A stretch of DNA of 64,000 nucleotides from Ramlibacter aurantiacus (GTDB lineage: Bacteria > Pseudomonadota > Gammaproteobacteria > Burkholderiales > Burkholderiaceae_C), in assembly GCF_016722895.1 (NCBI RefSeq), contig NZ_JAEQNA010000003.1, positions 310,001 through 374,000 on the forward strand, read 5' to 3'. The notes under the pieces were generated by a model. It ran no database searches. It saw only the letters and a program-made list of their open reading frames with translations, and was not told where the DNA came from. Below are positions 47,854 to 57,149 of the stretch, in pieces. Numbering within the stretch: the stretch's first letter is position 1; every line of letters begins with the position of its first letter. The position numbers and the translations under genes are program-made.

Positions 47854-48581
47854 CCGAAGTCCTCCGGGTGGCGACCTACAACATCCACAAGGGCGTGCAG
47901 GGGATCGGGCCGGCCCGGCGGCTGGAGATCCACAACCTGGGCCATGCCATCGAGCAGCTCGATGCCGACGTGGTGTGCCTGCAGGAAGTGCGGCGGCTGC
48001 ACCGCGCCCATGCCCGCTACTTCAAGCGCTGGCCCGAACTGCCGCAAGCCGAGTTCCTGTGCCCCGAGGGCTACCAGGCCGTCTACCAGACCAATGCCGT
48101 CACGCGGCACGGCGAGCATGGCAACGCGCTGCTTTCGCGCTGGCCGGTGGTCTCGCACGGGCACGAGGACATGTCGGACCACCGCTTCGAGCAGCGCGGC
48201 CTGCTGCACGTCTGCCTGCAGATCGCCGATCGCCCGGTGCACGTGGTGGTGGTGCACCTGGGGCTGATCGCCGCCAGCCGGGTGCGGCAGGTGGACCAGC
48301 TGTCGCAGTTCATCGAGCGCGAGGTGCCCCGCGGCGAGCCGCTGCTGGTGGCCGGCGACTTCAACGACTGGGGCGCCAAGCTGCGCCAGCCGATGAAGGC
48401 GCTGGGCCTGCGCGACTGCGACTGGCAGCGCGCGCTGACCTACCCGTCGCGCCTGCCCCTGACCCAGCTCGACTACGTGTATGCCCGCGGCCTGAAGCCG
48501 CTGAACCTGATGATCCCGCGTGGACGCATCTGGTGGCGCATGTCCGACCACCTGCCGCTGGTCGCGGAATTCGCGTTCTGA
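47850..48581 (+). CDS. endonuclease/exonuclease/phosphatase family protein
   Basis: A 243-residue EEP-superfamily metal-dependent phosphodiesterase. Conserved catalytic segments are RVATYNIHKG (Asn), VVCLQEVRR (Glu), VVVVHLGL, LLVAGDFNDWG (Asp-x-Asn) and MSDHLPLVAEF (terminal Asp-His). The real substrate could be DNA, RNA, phospholipid or inositol phosphate. Coupling to nudB on one side and clsB 9 bp downstream on the other is the common Burkholderiales arrangement and hints at phospholipid metabolism, but this is not established. Confidence 0.85.
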   Translation: MTEVLRVATYNIHKGVQGIGPARRLEIHNLGHAIEQLDADVVCLQEVRRLHRAHARYFKRWPELPQAEFLCPEGYQAVYQTNAVTRHGEHGNALLSRWPVVSHGHEDMSDHRFEQRGLLHVCLQIADRPVHVVVVHLGLIAASRVRQVDQLSQFIEREVPRGEPLLVAGDFNDWGAKLRQPMKALGLRDCDWQRALTYPSRLPLTQLDYVYARGLKPLNLMIPRGRIWWRMSDHLPLVAEFAF

Positions 48582-48590
48582 GGCCCGCAC

Positions 48591-49790
48591 GTGTCGCTGC
48601 GTCTGCCCACCCTGCGAGCTGGACACGAGCTGCAACTGCTCGAAGGCAGCGCGGAGCTGTTCCCGGCGCTGGTGCGGGCGCTGGATGCGGCGAGCCACGA
48701 GGTCTGGCTGGAGACCTACATCTGGGACTTCACCGGCACCAGCGTCGCGGTCACCGAGGCGCTGGAGCGCGCGGCGCGGCGCGGCGTCACGGTGCGCGTG
48801 CTGGTCGACGGCTTCGGCACGTCCGAGGTGCCGCCCGAGTGGCGCGAGCGCCTGGAGCGGGCCGGCGTGCAGTGGCAGTTCTACGCGCCCATCGGCAGCA
48901 TGGGGGTGCTGTGGCCGGGCAGCTGGCGGAGGCTGCACCGCAAGCTGTGCGCGGTGGATGCCGAGCTGGCGTTCTGCGGCGGCATCAACCTGCTGGACGA
49001 CTGGCACGACCCCAACCACGGCGCGCTCGACTCGCCGCGGCTGGATTTCGCGGTCCAGGTGCGCGGGCCGGTCGCGCGTGACGTGCGGCACGCGATGGCG
49101 CAGCTGTGGCACCGGCTGCGCGCCGTGCGCCAGCTCGACCCCGGCGCGCTGGCCGAGAGCCTGCCGCCCCCGGCACCCCTCGCGCCCCGGCCCGGCGCCG
49201 AGCCGGCGGGCCGGGCCCGCGTCGCGCTCCTGCTGCGCGACAACGTGCGGCACCGCCGGCACATCGAGAAGGCCTACCTGCGCGCCATCGGGCGGGCCCA
49301 GGAGGAGGTGCTGATCGCCAACGCCTACTTCGTGCCGGGAGGGCGGCTGCGGCGGGCGCTGGTGCGGGCGGCGCGGCGCGGCGTGCGGGTGGTGCTGCTG
49401 CTGCAGGGCCGCTACGAGTACTTCATGCAGTACTACGCCTCGCGCCCGGTCTACGACGCGCTGCTCAAGGCCGGCGTGGAGATCCATGAATATTCACCGA
49501 GTTTCCTGCATGCCAAGGTGGCGGTGGTCGACCGGCGCATCGCCACGGTGGGCTCGTCCAACCTCGATCCGCTCAGCCTGCTGCTGGCGCGCGAGGCCAA
49601 CCTCATGGTGGACGACGCGGCCTTTGCCAGCGCCTTGCGAACCCGCCTGCTGCACGCCATCGCGCACCAGGGCCGGGTGATGGACCCCGAGCAGTACGCC
49701 CGCCGGCCCTGGCGCGGGCGGGTGCTGGAGTACCTCGCCCTCGGCGTGATGCGCCTGGCCCTGCTGGTGCAGGGCAAGAAGTACCTGTGA
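48591..49790 (+). CDS. clsB: cardiolipin synthase B (phospholipase D family)
   Basis: A 399-residue PLD-superfamily enzyme with two HKD motifs: HRKLCAVDAELAFCGG and HAKVAVVDRRIATVGSSNLD. Spacing and length fit ClsB (YbhO), which condenses phosphatidyl groups to make cardiolipin at the inner membrane. There is no N-terminal membrane helix pair, in line with ClsB rather than ClsA. The start is GTG 48591; the stop overlaps the next GTG by 4 bp. Confidence 0.88.
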   Translation: MSLRLPTLRAGHELQLLEGSAELFPALVRALDAASHEVWLETYIWDFTGTSVAVTEALERAARRGVTVRVLVDGFGTSEVPPEWRERLERAGVQWQFYAPIGSMGVLWPGSWRRLHRKLCAVDAELAFCGGINLLDDWHDPNHGALDSPRLDFAVQVRGPVARDVRHAMAQLWHRLRAVRQLDPGALAESLPPPAPLAPRPGAEPAGRARVALLLRDNVRHRRHIEKAYLRAIGRAQEEVLIANAYFVPGGRLRRALVRAARRGVRVVLLLQGRYEYFMQYYASRPVYDALLKAGVEIHEYSPSFLHAKVAVVDRRIATVGSSNLDPLSLLLAREANLMVDDAAFASALRTRLLHAIAHQGRVMDPEQYARRPWRGRVLEYLALGVMRLALLVQGKKYL

Positions 49791-50815
49791 CCGAACGGGA
49801 AGATCTGCTGGTGCCCCGGCCCGAGGGCCTGTACTGCCCGGCCGGCGACTTCCACATCGATCCCTGGCGGCCGGTGGCGCGCGCCGTCATCACCCACGCG
49901 CATGGCGACCATGCCCGCCAGGGCCATGGCCACTACCTCGCGGCGGCGCCGTCCGAGGGCGTGCTGCGCGCGCGCCTGGGCGAGATCGACCTGATGGCGC
50001 TGGCCTACGGCGAGCGCATCCAGCACCACGGCGTCACGGTCTCGCTGCACCCCGCGGGCCATGTGCTGGGCTCGGCGCAAGTGCGCATCGAGCACGGCGG
50101 CCGGATCTGGGTGGTCAGCGGCGACTACAAGGTGGCGCCCGATCCCACCTGCGAGCCGTTCGAGCCGGTGCGCTGCGACGTCTTCATCACCGAATCCACC
50201 TTCGGCCTGCCGATCTACCGCTGGGCGCCCGACGCCGAGCTGTTCGCCGAGATCAACGGCTGGTGGGCGCAGAACGCGGCTGTCGGCCGGGCCAGCGTGA
50301 TCGCCTGCTACAGCTTCGGCAAGGCGCAGCGCATCCTGAGCGGGGTGGACCCGTCCATCGGCGCCATCGTGGTCCATGGGGCGGTGCAGCCGCTGAACCG
50401 CGCCTACCGCGACGCCGGCGTGGCCCTGCGCGAGACCCGGCTGGTGACCGAGATCGCCGATCGCGCCGAGCTGCGCCGCGCGCTGGTGCTGTGCCCGCCG
50501 AGCGCCACCGCCAGCACCTGGCTGCGCCGGTTCGGCGACAGCCGTGTCGCCTTCGCCAGCGGCTGGATGCAGCTGCGCGGCGCGCGCCGGCGTGGCGGCT
50601 ACGACCGTGGCTTCGTGCTCTCGGACCACGCCGACTGGCCCGGGTTGCAGCAGGCCATCGCCGCGACCGGCGCGCCGCGCGTGATCGTCACGCACGGCAA
50701 CACCGCGCCGCTGGTGCGCCACCTGTGCGAGCAGGGCCTGCAGGCGCAGGCGCTGGCCACGGAGTGGGGCGACGAGCGCCTGGAGAACGAAGAACCAACT
50801 GTGGAGGGCCCATGA
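49787..50815 (+). CDS. ligase-associated MBL-fold DNA exonuclease
   Basis: A 342-residue metallo-beta-lactamase/beta-CASP protein of the type annotated as ligase-associated DNA damage response exonuclease. The metal motif THAHGDHARQ (His37, His39, Asp41, His42) is complete, followed by PAGHVLGSAQV, VVSGDYKVAPDPTCEPFEPV, ITESTFGLP, and the beta-CASP elements LSDHADW and VTHGN. In bacterial DNA-repair operons it accompanies an ATP-dependent ligase and an Lhr-type helicase; the ligase is present here two genes downstream, but no helicase is. The GTG start overlaps clsB. Confidence 0.88.
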   Translation: MTEREDLLVPRPEGLYCPAGDFHIDPWRPVARAVITHAHGDHARQGHGHYLAAAPSEGVLRARLGEIDLMALAYGERIQHHGVTVSLHPAGHVLGSAQVRIEHGGRIWVVSGDYKVAPDPTCEPFEPVRCDVFITESTFGLPIYRWAPDAELFAEINGWWAQNAAVGRASVIACYSFGKAQRILSGVDPSIGAIVVHGAVQPLNRAYRDAGVALRETRLVTEIADRAELRRALVLCPPSATASTWLRRFGDSRVAFASGWMQLRGARRRGGYDRGFVLSDHADWPGLQQAIAATGAPRVIVTHGNTAPLVRHLCEQGLQAQALATEWGDERLENEEPTVEGP

Positions 50816-51291
50816 CCTATCTCGCGCTGAAATACCTCCACCTGGTCGGCGCGTCCGTGCTGTTCGGCACCGGCATGGGCATCGCCTTCTTCGCCTGGTT
50901 CGGCTATCGGCGCGCTTTGCGCGACGACAACCTGGGCCTGCTGCAGGGGGTGCTGTCACTCACCGTCACGGCCGACACCGTGTTCACCGCCGTCGCGGCG
51001 GCCGTGCAGCCGGTGACGGGTGCGCTGCTCTGGCACCTGGCCGGCGGCAGCTGGACCAGCCCCTGGATCGCCTGGGTGGCGGCGGTATACGTCTTCGTCG
51101 GCGTGTGCTGGCTGCCGGTGGTGGCGCTGCAAATCCGCTTGCGCAACGCGGCCCGCGCGGCCACGTCCATCGCCGGGCTCGACCCGCGCTTTCACCGCTG
51201 GTTCGGCATCTGGTTCGCCCTGGGCTGGCCCGCCTTCGCCGGCGTGCTGGTGCTGTTCGCCCTCATGCTCGGGCGTGGCTGGCTGGCATGA
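50812..51291 (+). CDS. DUF2269 family integral membrane protein
   Basis: A 159-residue protein with four predicted membrane helices: YLHLVGASVLFGTGMGIAFF, TVFTAVAAAVQPVTGALL, AWVAAVYVFVGVCWLPVVAL and FGIWFALGWPAFAGVLVLF. It has the DUF2269 pattern KYLHLVGA near the start. The function is unknown. It overlaps the exonuclease stop (ATGA) and the ligase start (ATGA), so it is translationally coupled to two DNA-repair enzymes, an unusual place for a membrane protein. Confidence 0.8.
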   Translation: MTYLALKYLHLVGASVLFGTGMGIAFFAWFGYRRALRDDNLGLLQGVLSLTVTADTVFTAVAAAVQPVTGALLWHLAGGSWTSPWIAWVAAVYVFVGVCWLPVVALQIRLRNAARAATSIAGLDPRFHRWFGIWFALGWPAFAGVLVLFALMLGRGWLA

Positions 51292-53021
51292 GGCTGTTCG
51301 CCCGCCTGTTCGCCGAGCTCGACGCCACCACGTCGACCACGGCCAAGGTGGAGGCGTTGCAGCGCTACTTCGCCCAGGCCGAACCGCGCGACGCCGCCTG
51401 GGCGGTGTACTTCCTGGCCGGCGGAAAGCCGCGGCAGGTGGCGCCCATGTCCACGCTGGCGGCGCTGGCCTGCGAAGAGGCCGGCATCGCGCCCTGGTTG
51501 TTCGACGAGTGCTACCAGGCGGTGGGGGACCTGGCCGAGACCATCGCCCACGTGCTGCCGCGTGGCGAAATGGTTTCCACCCTGGGCCTGGCCGATTGGG
51601 TGGAGCAGCGCCTGCTGCCGCTGCGCGGGCTGCCCCCGGCCGAGGTCGCCGAGCGCGTGCGCGGCTACTGGGCCGAACTCGATGCGCAGGGCCGGTTCCT
51701 GCTGGTCAAGCTGGTCGGTGGTGCCTTCCGCGTGGGGGTCAGCCGGCTGCTGGTGCAGCGCGCCCTGGCCGCCCACGCCGGCATCGACGCCAAGCTGGTG
51801 GCCCAGCGCATGATGGGCTACACCGATGGCCGCGCCATGCCCAGCGCCGGGCGCCTGCAGGCGCTGATCGCGCCGCTGGACGCGGCCGCCACCGCGCTGC
51901 AGGAGGGCCAGCCCTATCCCTTCTTCCTGGCCCACCCGCTCGATGCGCCGCCCGAGCTGTTCGCCAGCCGGCTCGGGCCGCCGTCCGACTGGCAGGTGGA
52001 GTGGAAGTACGACGGCATCCGCGGCCAGGTCATCAAGCGCGGCGGTGCGGTGTGGATCTGGTCACGCGGCGAGGACCCGGTGACCGAGCGCTTCCCCGAG
52101 ATCGTCGAGCTGGCGCAGGCGCTGCCCGATGGCACGGTGCTCGATGGCGAGATCCTGGCGTGGTCGGCCGGGCAGGGGCGGCCTGCGCCCTTTGCCTTGC
52201 TGCAGCAGCGCATCGGCCGCAAGAACGTCACCCGCAAGGTGCTGGCCGATGCGCCGGTGAGCTTCATGGCCTACGACCTGCTGGAGCAAGGCGGGCAGGA
52301 CTTGCGTTCCCTGCCGCAGGCCGAGCGCCGCGCCCGGCTCGAGGCGCTGCTGCAGGGGCGGCCGATCAAGCTGTCGCCGGTGGAGCGGGCCGGCTCCTGG
52401 CTCGAACTGGCGCAACGCCGCGAGCGCTCGCGCGAGCTGGGCGTGGAGGGCTTCATGCTCAAGCGCCTGGACGCCGCCTACGGCACCGGGCGCACCAAGT
52501 CGGATGGCCTGTGGTGGAAGTGGAAGGTCGAGCCCTTCAGCATCGACTGCGTGCTGGTGTACGCGCAGCCCGGCAGCGGCCGGCGCGCCTCGATCCACAC
52601 CGACTACACCTTCGCCGTGTGGAACCGTGCGCCCCGGGACCGCGAGGAAGCCGATGCCGTGGTCGAGGCCGTCGCCCGGCGCGAGCCGCCACGGGCGGGT
52701 GCCTTGCAGCTGGTGGCTTTCGCCAAGGCGTATTCGGGACTGACCGACGAGGAGTTCCGGCAGGTGGATGCGCTGATCCGCCGCACCACCATCGAGAAGT
52801 TCGGGCCGGTGCGCAGCCTGCGGCCGACGCTGGTGTTCGAGCTGGGCTTCGAGGGCATCAACCGCAGCACGCGGCACAAGAGCGGAATCGCGGTGCGCTT
52901 TCCGCGCATGCTGCGGATCCGGCACGACAAGCCGCTGCACGAGGCGAATACGCTGCGGGACCTGGAGGCATTGCTGCAAGAGGGGCAGGCCGGTCCGGAC
53001 CCGGCCGGGCCCAGCCCCTGA
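51288..53021 (+). CDS. ATP-dependent DNA ligase
   Basis: A 577-residue ATP-dependent ligase with an N-terminal helical DNA-binding domain (1-210), adenylation domain and OB-fold. The adenylated lysine is Lys240 in EWKYDGIRGQ (motif I). Later motifs are LDGEILAW (III), VEGFMLKRLDA (IV) and DGLWWKWKVEP (V). This is the bacterial LigB/LigC-like repair ligase, distinct from the NAD-dependent replicative LigA. It is coupled to the DUF2269 gene and two genes after the MBL exonuclease. A LysR gene runs towards it from the other side. Confidence 0.93.
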   Translation: MRLFARLFAELDATTSTTAKVEALQRYFAQAEPRDAAWAVYFLAGGKPRQVAPMSTLAALACEEAGIAPWLFDECYQAVGDLAETIAHVLPRGEMVSTLGLADWVEQRLLPLRGLPPAEVAERVRGYWAELDAQGRFLLVKLVGGAFRVGVSRLLVQRALAAHAGIDAKLVAQRMMGYTDGRAMPSAGRLQALIAPLDAAATALQEGQPYPFFLAHPLDAPPELFASRLGPPSDWQVEWKYDGIRGQVIKRGGAVWIWSRGEDPVTERFPEIVELAQALPDGTVLDGEILAWSAGQGRPAPFALLQQRIGRKNVTRKVLADAPVSFMAYDLLEQGGQDLRSLPQAERRARLEALLQGRPIKLSPVERAGSWLELAQRRERSRELGVEGFMLKRLDAAYGTGRTKSDGLWWKWKVEPFSIDCVLVYAQPGSGRRASIHTDYTFAVWNRAPRDREEADAVVEAVARREPPRAGALQLVAFAKAYSGLTDEEFRQVDALIRRTTIEKFGPVRSLRPTLVFELGFEGINRSTRHKSGIAVRFPRMLRIRHDKPLHEANTLRDLEALLQEGQAGPDPAGPSP

Positions 53022-53077
53022 GTTCGTCGAAGGTGGGGGCGGGCCGTGGCCTGACGCTCGGGAAGGCAGGAACGGCT

Positions 53078-54019
53078 TCACCGCGAACCCGGCGGCTGCG
53101 CCAGCGGCATGCCCGGCTCGCGCCGGTTCACCGAATGGAACAGGCCGCGCAGCCAGCGGTTGGCCGGATCCTGCTGCATGCGCCGGTGCCAGAACTGCTG
53201 CACGTCCAGCCGTGGCGCCCGGAACGGCAGTTCGATGATCTTCAAGGGCACATGGCGCCCCACCACCGTGGCGATGTCCTCCGGCACGGTGGCGATCAGG
53301 TCGGTGCCGGGCAACAGGGCCAGCAGGCTCATGAAGTGCGACAGCTCCAGCGTCACGTGCCGGCGCCAGCCCTTGTCGGCCAGGAACCGGTCGAGCAGGT
53401 GCTCGCGCCCGTTGGGGAGCACCACGATGTGCCGCGCATCGAGGAACTGCCGCAGCGTCATGCGGGACGGCGCCTGCGCGTTGCGGGCGCAGGCGATGCA
53501 GACGTAGGAGGTCTTGAACAGCCCCTGCTGGAAGAAGCCCGCCTTGTGCAGGTCGGGGAAGAAGCCCACGGCGAGATCGGCCTCGCCCGATTCCAGCGCG
53601 GCCGCCGCCGCCTCGCGCGGCTTGGCCACCGCGCGCAGCTGCACCTGCGGGGCTTCCTGGCGCAGCTGCCGCAGCACGGGCGGCAGGAAGCTGACCTCGC
53701 CGATGTCCGGGGTGACGATGGTGAAGCACCGTTGCGCGGTGGCGGGCTCGAACGCCGCCGGGGCCAGGATTTCGGTGGAGATGGTCTCGACGACACGGCG
53801 CACGGCCGGCGCCAGTTCCTGCGCGCGCGGCGTGGGCTCCATCTGGGTGCCGGTGCGAACGAACAGCGGGTCGTCGAACAGCGCGCGCAGGCGGGCCAGG
53901 GCGGCGCTGGTCGCCGGCTGGCTCAGCCCCACGGCCTGGGCCGTGCGGTTGACGCTGCGCAGCCGCGCCATCGCATCGAAGATCACCAGAAGGTTCAGGT
54001 CGACCTGACGAATATCCAT
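53078..54019 (-). CDS. LysR-type transcriptional regulator
   Basis: A 313-residue LTTR. The winged-helix N-terminus MDIRQVDLNLLVIFDAM and the recognition helix SVNRTAQAVGLSQPATSAALARLR are followed by DDPLFVRTG. The C-terminal inducer-binding domain runs from about residue 90 (CFTIVTPDIGEVSFLP). ATG 54019 is preferred over in-frame ATGs 54049 and 54046 because the family start MDIRQxDLNLL is here. It is divergent from the TctC-type gene with a 92-bp spacer, so it most likely controls the catabolic operon 54112-60217 in response to a pathway compound. Confidence 0.9.
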   Translation of the reverse strand: MDIRQVDLNLLVIFDAMARLRSVNRTAQAVGLSQPATSAALARLRALFDDPLFVRTGTQMEPTPRAQELAPAVRRVVETISTEILAPAAFEPATAQRCFTIVTPDIGEVSFLPPVLRQLRQEAPQVQLRAVAKPREAAAAALESGEADLAVGFFPDLHKAGFFQQGLFKTSYVCIACARNAQAPSRMTLRQFLDARHIVVLPNGREHLLDRFLADKGWRRHVTLELSHFMSLLALLPGTDLIATVPEDIATVVGRHVPLKIIELPFRAPRLDVQQFWHRRMQQDPANRWLRGLFHSVNRREPGMPLAQPPGSR

Positions 54020-54111
54020 CGCATCGATTCTATGTATTCGGCCCATCATCTTTTCAATAGCAGGCCCGGTCCCTAGCATCCGAAGTCCTGGACACCCGGA
54101 GACAAGCCCTC
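54020..54111. promoter_or_regulatory. divergent LysR / catabolic operon control region
   Basis: The plus-direction -10 candidate is TAGCAT (54074-54079) in CCTAGCATCC. On the minus strand TTGAAA (plus 54052-54057) and TAGAAT (plus 54027-54032) are separated by 19 bp. The region is A+T-rich next to the regulator gene, and an LTTR binding site is expected here. I could not identify a convincing T-N11-A palindrome. Confidence 0.4.
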
Positions 54112-55086
54112 ATGCAACGCAGAGCCTTCATCGGCGCGGCCGCCCTGGCCCCGTTCGCCGCCCACCTCCCCGCCCTGGCCCAGAACGGCTGGCCGCAGCG
54201 CCCGGTGCGCTGGATCGTTTCCAGCGCCGCCGGCTCGGGCCCCGACATCCTGGCGCGCTACCTGGCCGACCAGCTGGGCCGCAAATGGCCGCAGCCGGTG
54301 ATCGTGGAGAACCGCCCGGGCGGCCAGAACGTGATCGGCGCGCAGGCCGCCGCGCGCTCGGCGCCGGACGGCTACACCTACTACTTCGCCACCACCGCGG
54401 CGATGGTGACCAACGTGTTCACCTTCAAGGCGCTGCCCTACGACCCGGCCAAGGATTTCGCGCCCGTGCGCCTGGTGGGCCGCAGCCCCTTCATCATCGC
54501 CACCGCGGCCGGCAGCCCGTTCAAGTCCCTGGCCGACGTCGTGGCCCAGGCCAAGGCCAATCCGGGGCAGGTGGCCATCGCCACCGAAGGACCCAAGCAG
54601 TTCTCCGGCATGCTGGCCGACGCGGTGGCCAGCATGGCGGGCGTGAAGCTCAATCACGTGCCCTACACCAAGGCCCCCGAGGCGCTGCAGGACGTGGTGG
54701 GCGGCCGCACGCCGCTGGTGTGCCTGCCTTATGCCGGCATCAAGGCCTTCCTGGAATCGGGCCAGGTGCGCGCGCTGGCGGTGAGCACGCCGCGCCGCCT
54801 GCCCGACATGCCCAACGTGCCGGCGCTGTCGGAGACCTTCCCCGGCTTCGAGTACACCGGCTGGAACGGCCTGTTCGCGCCGGCCGGCACGCCCGCGGAC
54901 ATCGTGGCCCGCGTCAACCGCGACCTGGAGGCCGTGGTGCAGCAGCCCGAGGTGGCCGAGCGCATCAAGTCGCTGGGCTCGCTGCCCGAGACCCGGATGG
55001 GCGTCGCCGAGTTCGAGGCCTTCATGAAGGCCGAGCGCGAGCGCTGGGCCGGCCTGGTGAAGACGCTGGGCATCTCCGCGGAGTGA
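54112..55086 (+). CDS. Bug/TctC-family tripartite tricarboxylate transporter binding protein
   Basis: A 324-residue periplasmic receptor of the Bug family, which is greatly expanded in Burkholderiales. The signal peptide spans residues 1-24 (MQRRAFIGAAALAPFAAHLP, cleavage near ALAQ-NG), with a twin-arginine-like RRAFIG start. Mature-protein hallmarks are WPQRPVRWIVSSAAGSGPDI, VENRPGGQNVIGA, and NHVPYTKAPEALQDVVGG. No TctA/TctB membrane subunits are nearby, as is usual for orphan Bug proteins. It probably binds the acid substrate degraded by the following enzymes. Confidence 0.92.
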   Translation: MQRRAFIGAAALAPFAAHLPALAQNGWPQRPVRWIVSSAAGSGPDILARYLADQLGRKWPQPVIVENRPGGQNVIGAQAAARSAPDGYTYYFATTAAMVTNVFTFKALPYDPAKDFAPVRLVGRSPFIIATAAGSPFKSLADVVAQAKANPGQVAIATEGPKQFSGMLADAVASMAGVKLNHVPYTKAPEALQDVVGGRTPLVCLPYAGIKAFLESGQVRALAVSTPRRLPDMPNVPALSETFPGFEYTGWNGLFAPAGTPADIVARVNRDLEAVVQQPEVAERIKSLGSLPETRMGVAEFEAFMKAERERWAGLVKTLGISAE

Positions 55087-55091
55087 GCCTC

Positions 55092-56123
55092 GTGAGCCAC
55101 GTCCACCCGGCGGCCTGCGGCTGCGGCATCGACGCCCATGCCCACGTGGTGCCGGAGCACTTTCCGGCCTACATCGGCTCGGCCATGCCGGCCGACTGGC
55201 CCTCGATGGCCGCGGCCTCGCAGCCCTGCCACCGGAACGTGATGATCTCGGGCAAGGTGTACCGCACCGTGTCCGACCGCTGCTGGGACGTGGGCCGCCG
55301 GCTGGCCGACCTGCCGGCCATGGGCCTGGACCTGCAGGTGGTCTCGCCCATGCCCGAGCTGCTGTCGTACTGGATGCGACCGGCCGATGGCCAGCAGCTG
55401 CAGCGCTTCCTGAACGACTCGATCGCCGCCATGGTGGCCGAGTCGGGCGGCCAGCTCGCCGGCATGGGCGCGGTGCCGCTGCAGGACGTTCAGCTGGCCA
55501 TCCGCGAGCTCGAATACGTGGTGCGAAGCCTGGGCTTCGCGGCGGTGGAGGTCGGCAGCAACATCAACGGCCGCCCGATCGGCGCGCCCGAGTTCGATCC
55601 CTTCTTCGAGGCCTGCGAGGCGCTGGACGCGGCCGTGTTCGTGCACGCGATCCGCCCGGCCGGCATGGACCGCCTGCTGGGCCCGCCGGCCCTGCAGCAG
55701 GTGCTGGGCTATCCCGGTGACGTGGGCCTGGCCGCGGCCTCGGTGATCACCGGCAACCTGCTGCCGCGCCGCCCGGGCCTGCGCATCGCGTTCAGCCACG
55801 GCGGCGGCACGCTGGCCTCGCTGCTGCCGCGCCTGCAGCAGGGCTGGGACGTGTTCCCGGCGCTGAAGGAGCAGCTGCGGCAGGCGCCGCTGGAGCAGGC
55901 GCGGCGCCTGTTCTACGACACGCTGGTGTTCGACGCCGCGACGCTGTCGCACGGGGTGGCCACTTTCGGCGCGTCGCAGCTGATGATCGGCAGTGACTAC
56001 CCGTTCAATTTCCATGAGCCGCGCCCGGTCGACCGCATCGCCGCGTGCGGATTCGAACCCGAGGTCGCGCGCCAGCTGGTGCGCGGCAATGCCGAGCGCT
56101 TCCTCGGCATGGCGAAGGTCTGA
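55092..56123 (+). CDS. amidohydrolase family 2 protein (ACMSD-like decarboxylase)
   Basis: A 343-residue TIM-barrel metal-dependent hydrolase/decarboxylase. GIDAHAHVVPEHF gives the HxH metal site, FVHAIRPAG and FSHGGGTLASLLPRL provide further histidines, and IGSDYPFNF gives the catalytic Asp. This pattern fits the ACMSD/gamma-resorcylate decarboxylase group, suggesting non-oxidative decarboxylation of an aromatic or ring-cleavage acid. GTG 55092 has GGAG 8 bp upstream; GTG 55083, overlapping the previous stop, is an alternative. Confidence 0.87.
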   Translation: MSHVHPAACGCGIDAHAHVVPEHFPAYIGSAMPADWPSMAAASQPCHRNVMISGKVYRTVSDRCWDVGRRLADLPAMGLDLQVVSPMPELLSYWMRPADGQQLQRFLNDSIAAMVAESGGQLAGMGAVPLQDVQLAIRELEYVVRSLGFAAVEVGSNINGRPIGAPEFDPFFEACEALDAAVFVHAIRPAGMDRLLGPPALQQVLGYPGDVGLAAASVITGNLLPRRPGLRIAFSHGGGTLASLLPRLQQGWDVFPALKEQLRQAPLEQARRLFYDTLVFDAATLSHGVATFGASQLMIGSDYPFNFHEPRPVDRIAACGFEPEVARQLVRGNAERFLGMAKV

Positions 56124-56154
56124 ACACCTTCCGAGCACCTGAGAGACGACCACC

Positions 56155-57060
56155 ATGAGTTCACCCTGGATCGAGGCGCTGCGCAGCGTCTCCCTCAACG
56201 TCCCCGACCTGGCCCAGGCCGAGTCTTTCTACACCGAGGTGTGGCACCTGGCCGTGGCCCATCGCACGCCCGATGCGCTGTACCTGCGCGCGAGCGGCAG
56301 CGACCACCATGTGCTGGCGCTGCACCGGTGCAGCGCCGAGGTGCCGCAGATCCGCCACGTGACGCTGCGTGCGCGCAGCGCCCAGGCGCTCGAGGCCATC
56401 GGGGAGCACACGCGGCGCGCCGGTGGCCGCATCGTGCAGGCCATCGGCCCGGTGCCGGACGATCCCGCCGGCGGCACCGGCCTGCTGCTGCGCGATCCGC
56501 ACGGCCGCCTGTTCCAGGTGGTGCATGGCGATGCCCGGCGCGAGGCCGATCCGCCCCGGCGCGACCACCCGGTGCGCCTGACCCACGTGGTCTTGAACAG
56601 CCACGCGGTGGACGACACGCAGCGCTTCCTGACCGAGGCACTGGGCTTTCGCCTGGCCGACCGCACCGTGGCCATCGCCTTCATGAACTGCAACGCCGAC
56701 CACCACTCGGTGGCGGTGGGCGTGTCCGACAACGATGCGCTCAACCACATCGCCTTCCTGATGCCCGACGCCGACTCGGTGATGCGTGGCGGCGGGCGCA
56801 TGCGCGACGCGGGCTTTCCGATCCAGTGGGGCCCGGGCCGGCACGGCCCGGGCGACAACCTCTTCAACTACTTCATCGACCCGTTCGGCCTGGTCATCGA
56901 ATACACCGCCGAGGTGCAGCAGATCGACGAGAGCTACGTCACCCGCGGCCCCGACGAATGGAAGTGGCCGCCGGGTCGCATCGACCAGTGGGGGATCTCG
57001 CCGCCACCGGGGGCGTCGCTCAAGGAGGCGCAGCGGCGGGTGACCTTCGTGCCGAGCTGA
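56155..57060 (+). CDS. VOC-family extradiol ring-cleavage dioxygenase
   Basis: A 301-residue two-module VOC protein like catechol 2,3-dioxygenases. The Fe(II) ligands of the 2-His-1-carboxylate triad are in place in the C-terminal module: His144 (VRLTHVVLNSH), His198 (DALNHIAFLMPD) and Glu249 (FGLVIEYTAE). It would cleave a catecholic intermediate next to the diol using O2. It stands between the decarboxylase-like gene and an FAH-family hydrolase, a logical order for meta-cleavage. The exact substrate is unknown. Confidence 0.88.
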   Translation: MSSPWIEALRSVSLNVPDLAQAESFYTEVWHLAVAHRTPDALYLRASGSDHHVLALHRCSAEVPQIRHVTLRARSAQALEAIGEHTRRAGGRIVQAIGPVPDDPAGGTGLLLRDPHGRLFQVVHGDARREADPPRRDHPVRLTHVVLNSHAVDDTQRFLTEALGFRLADRTVAIAFMNCNADHHSVAVGVSDNDALNHIAFLMPDADSVMRGGGRMRDAGFPIQWGPGRHGPGDNLFNYFIDPFGLVIEYTAEVQQIDESYVTRGPDEWKWPPGRIDQWGISPPPGASLKEAQRRVTFVPS

Positions 57061-57149
57061 AGCCCGCTTTCTTCACCGTTCATCCATCGCGCGGCGCGGC
57101 GCCCGGTCCGGTGCGCGCGCCTCCCTTGTTCCACATCCCTTCGCAGACC

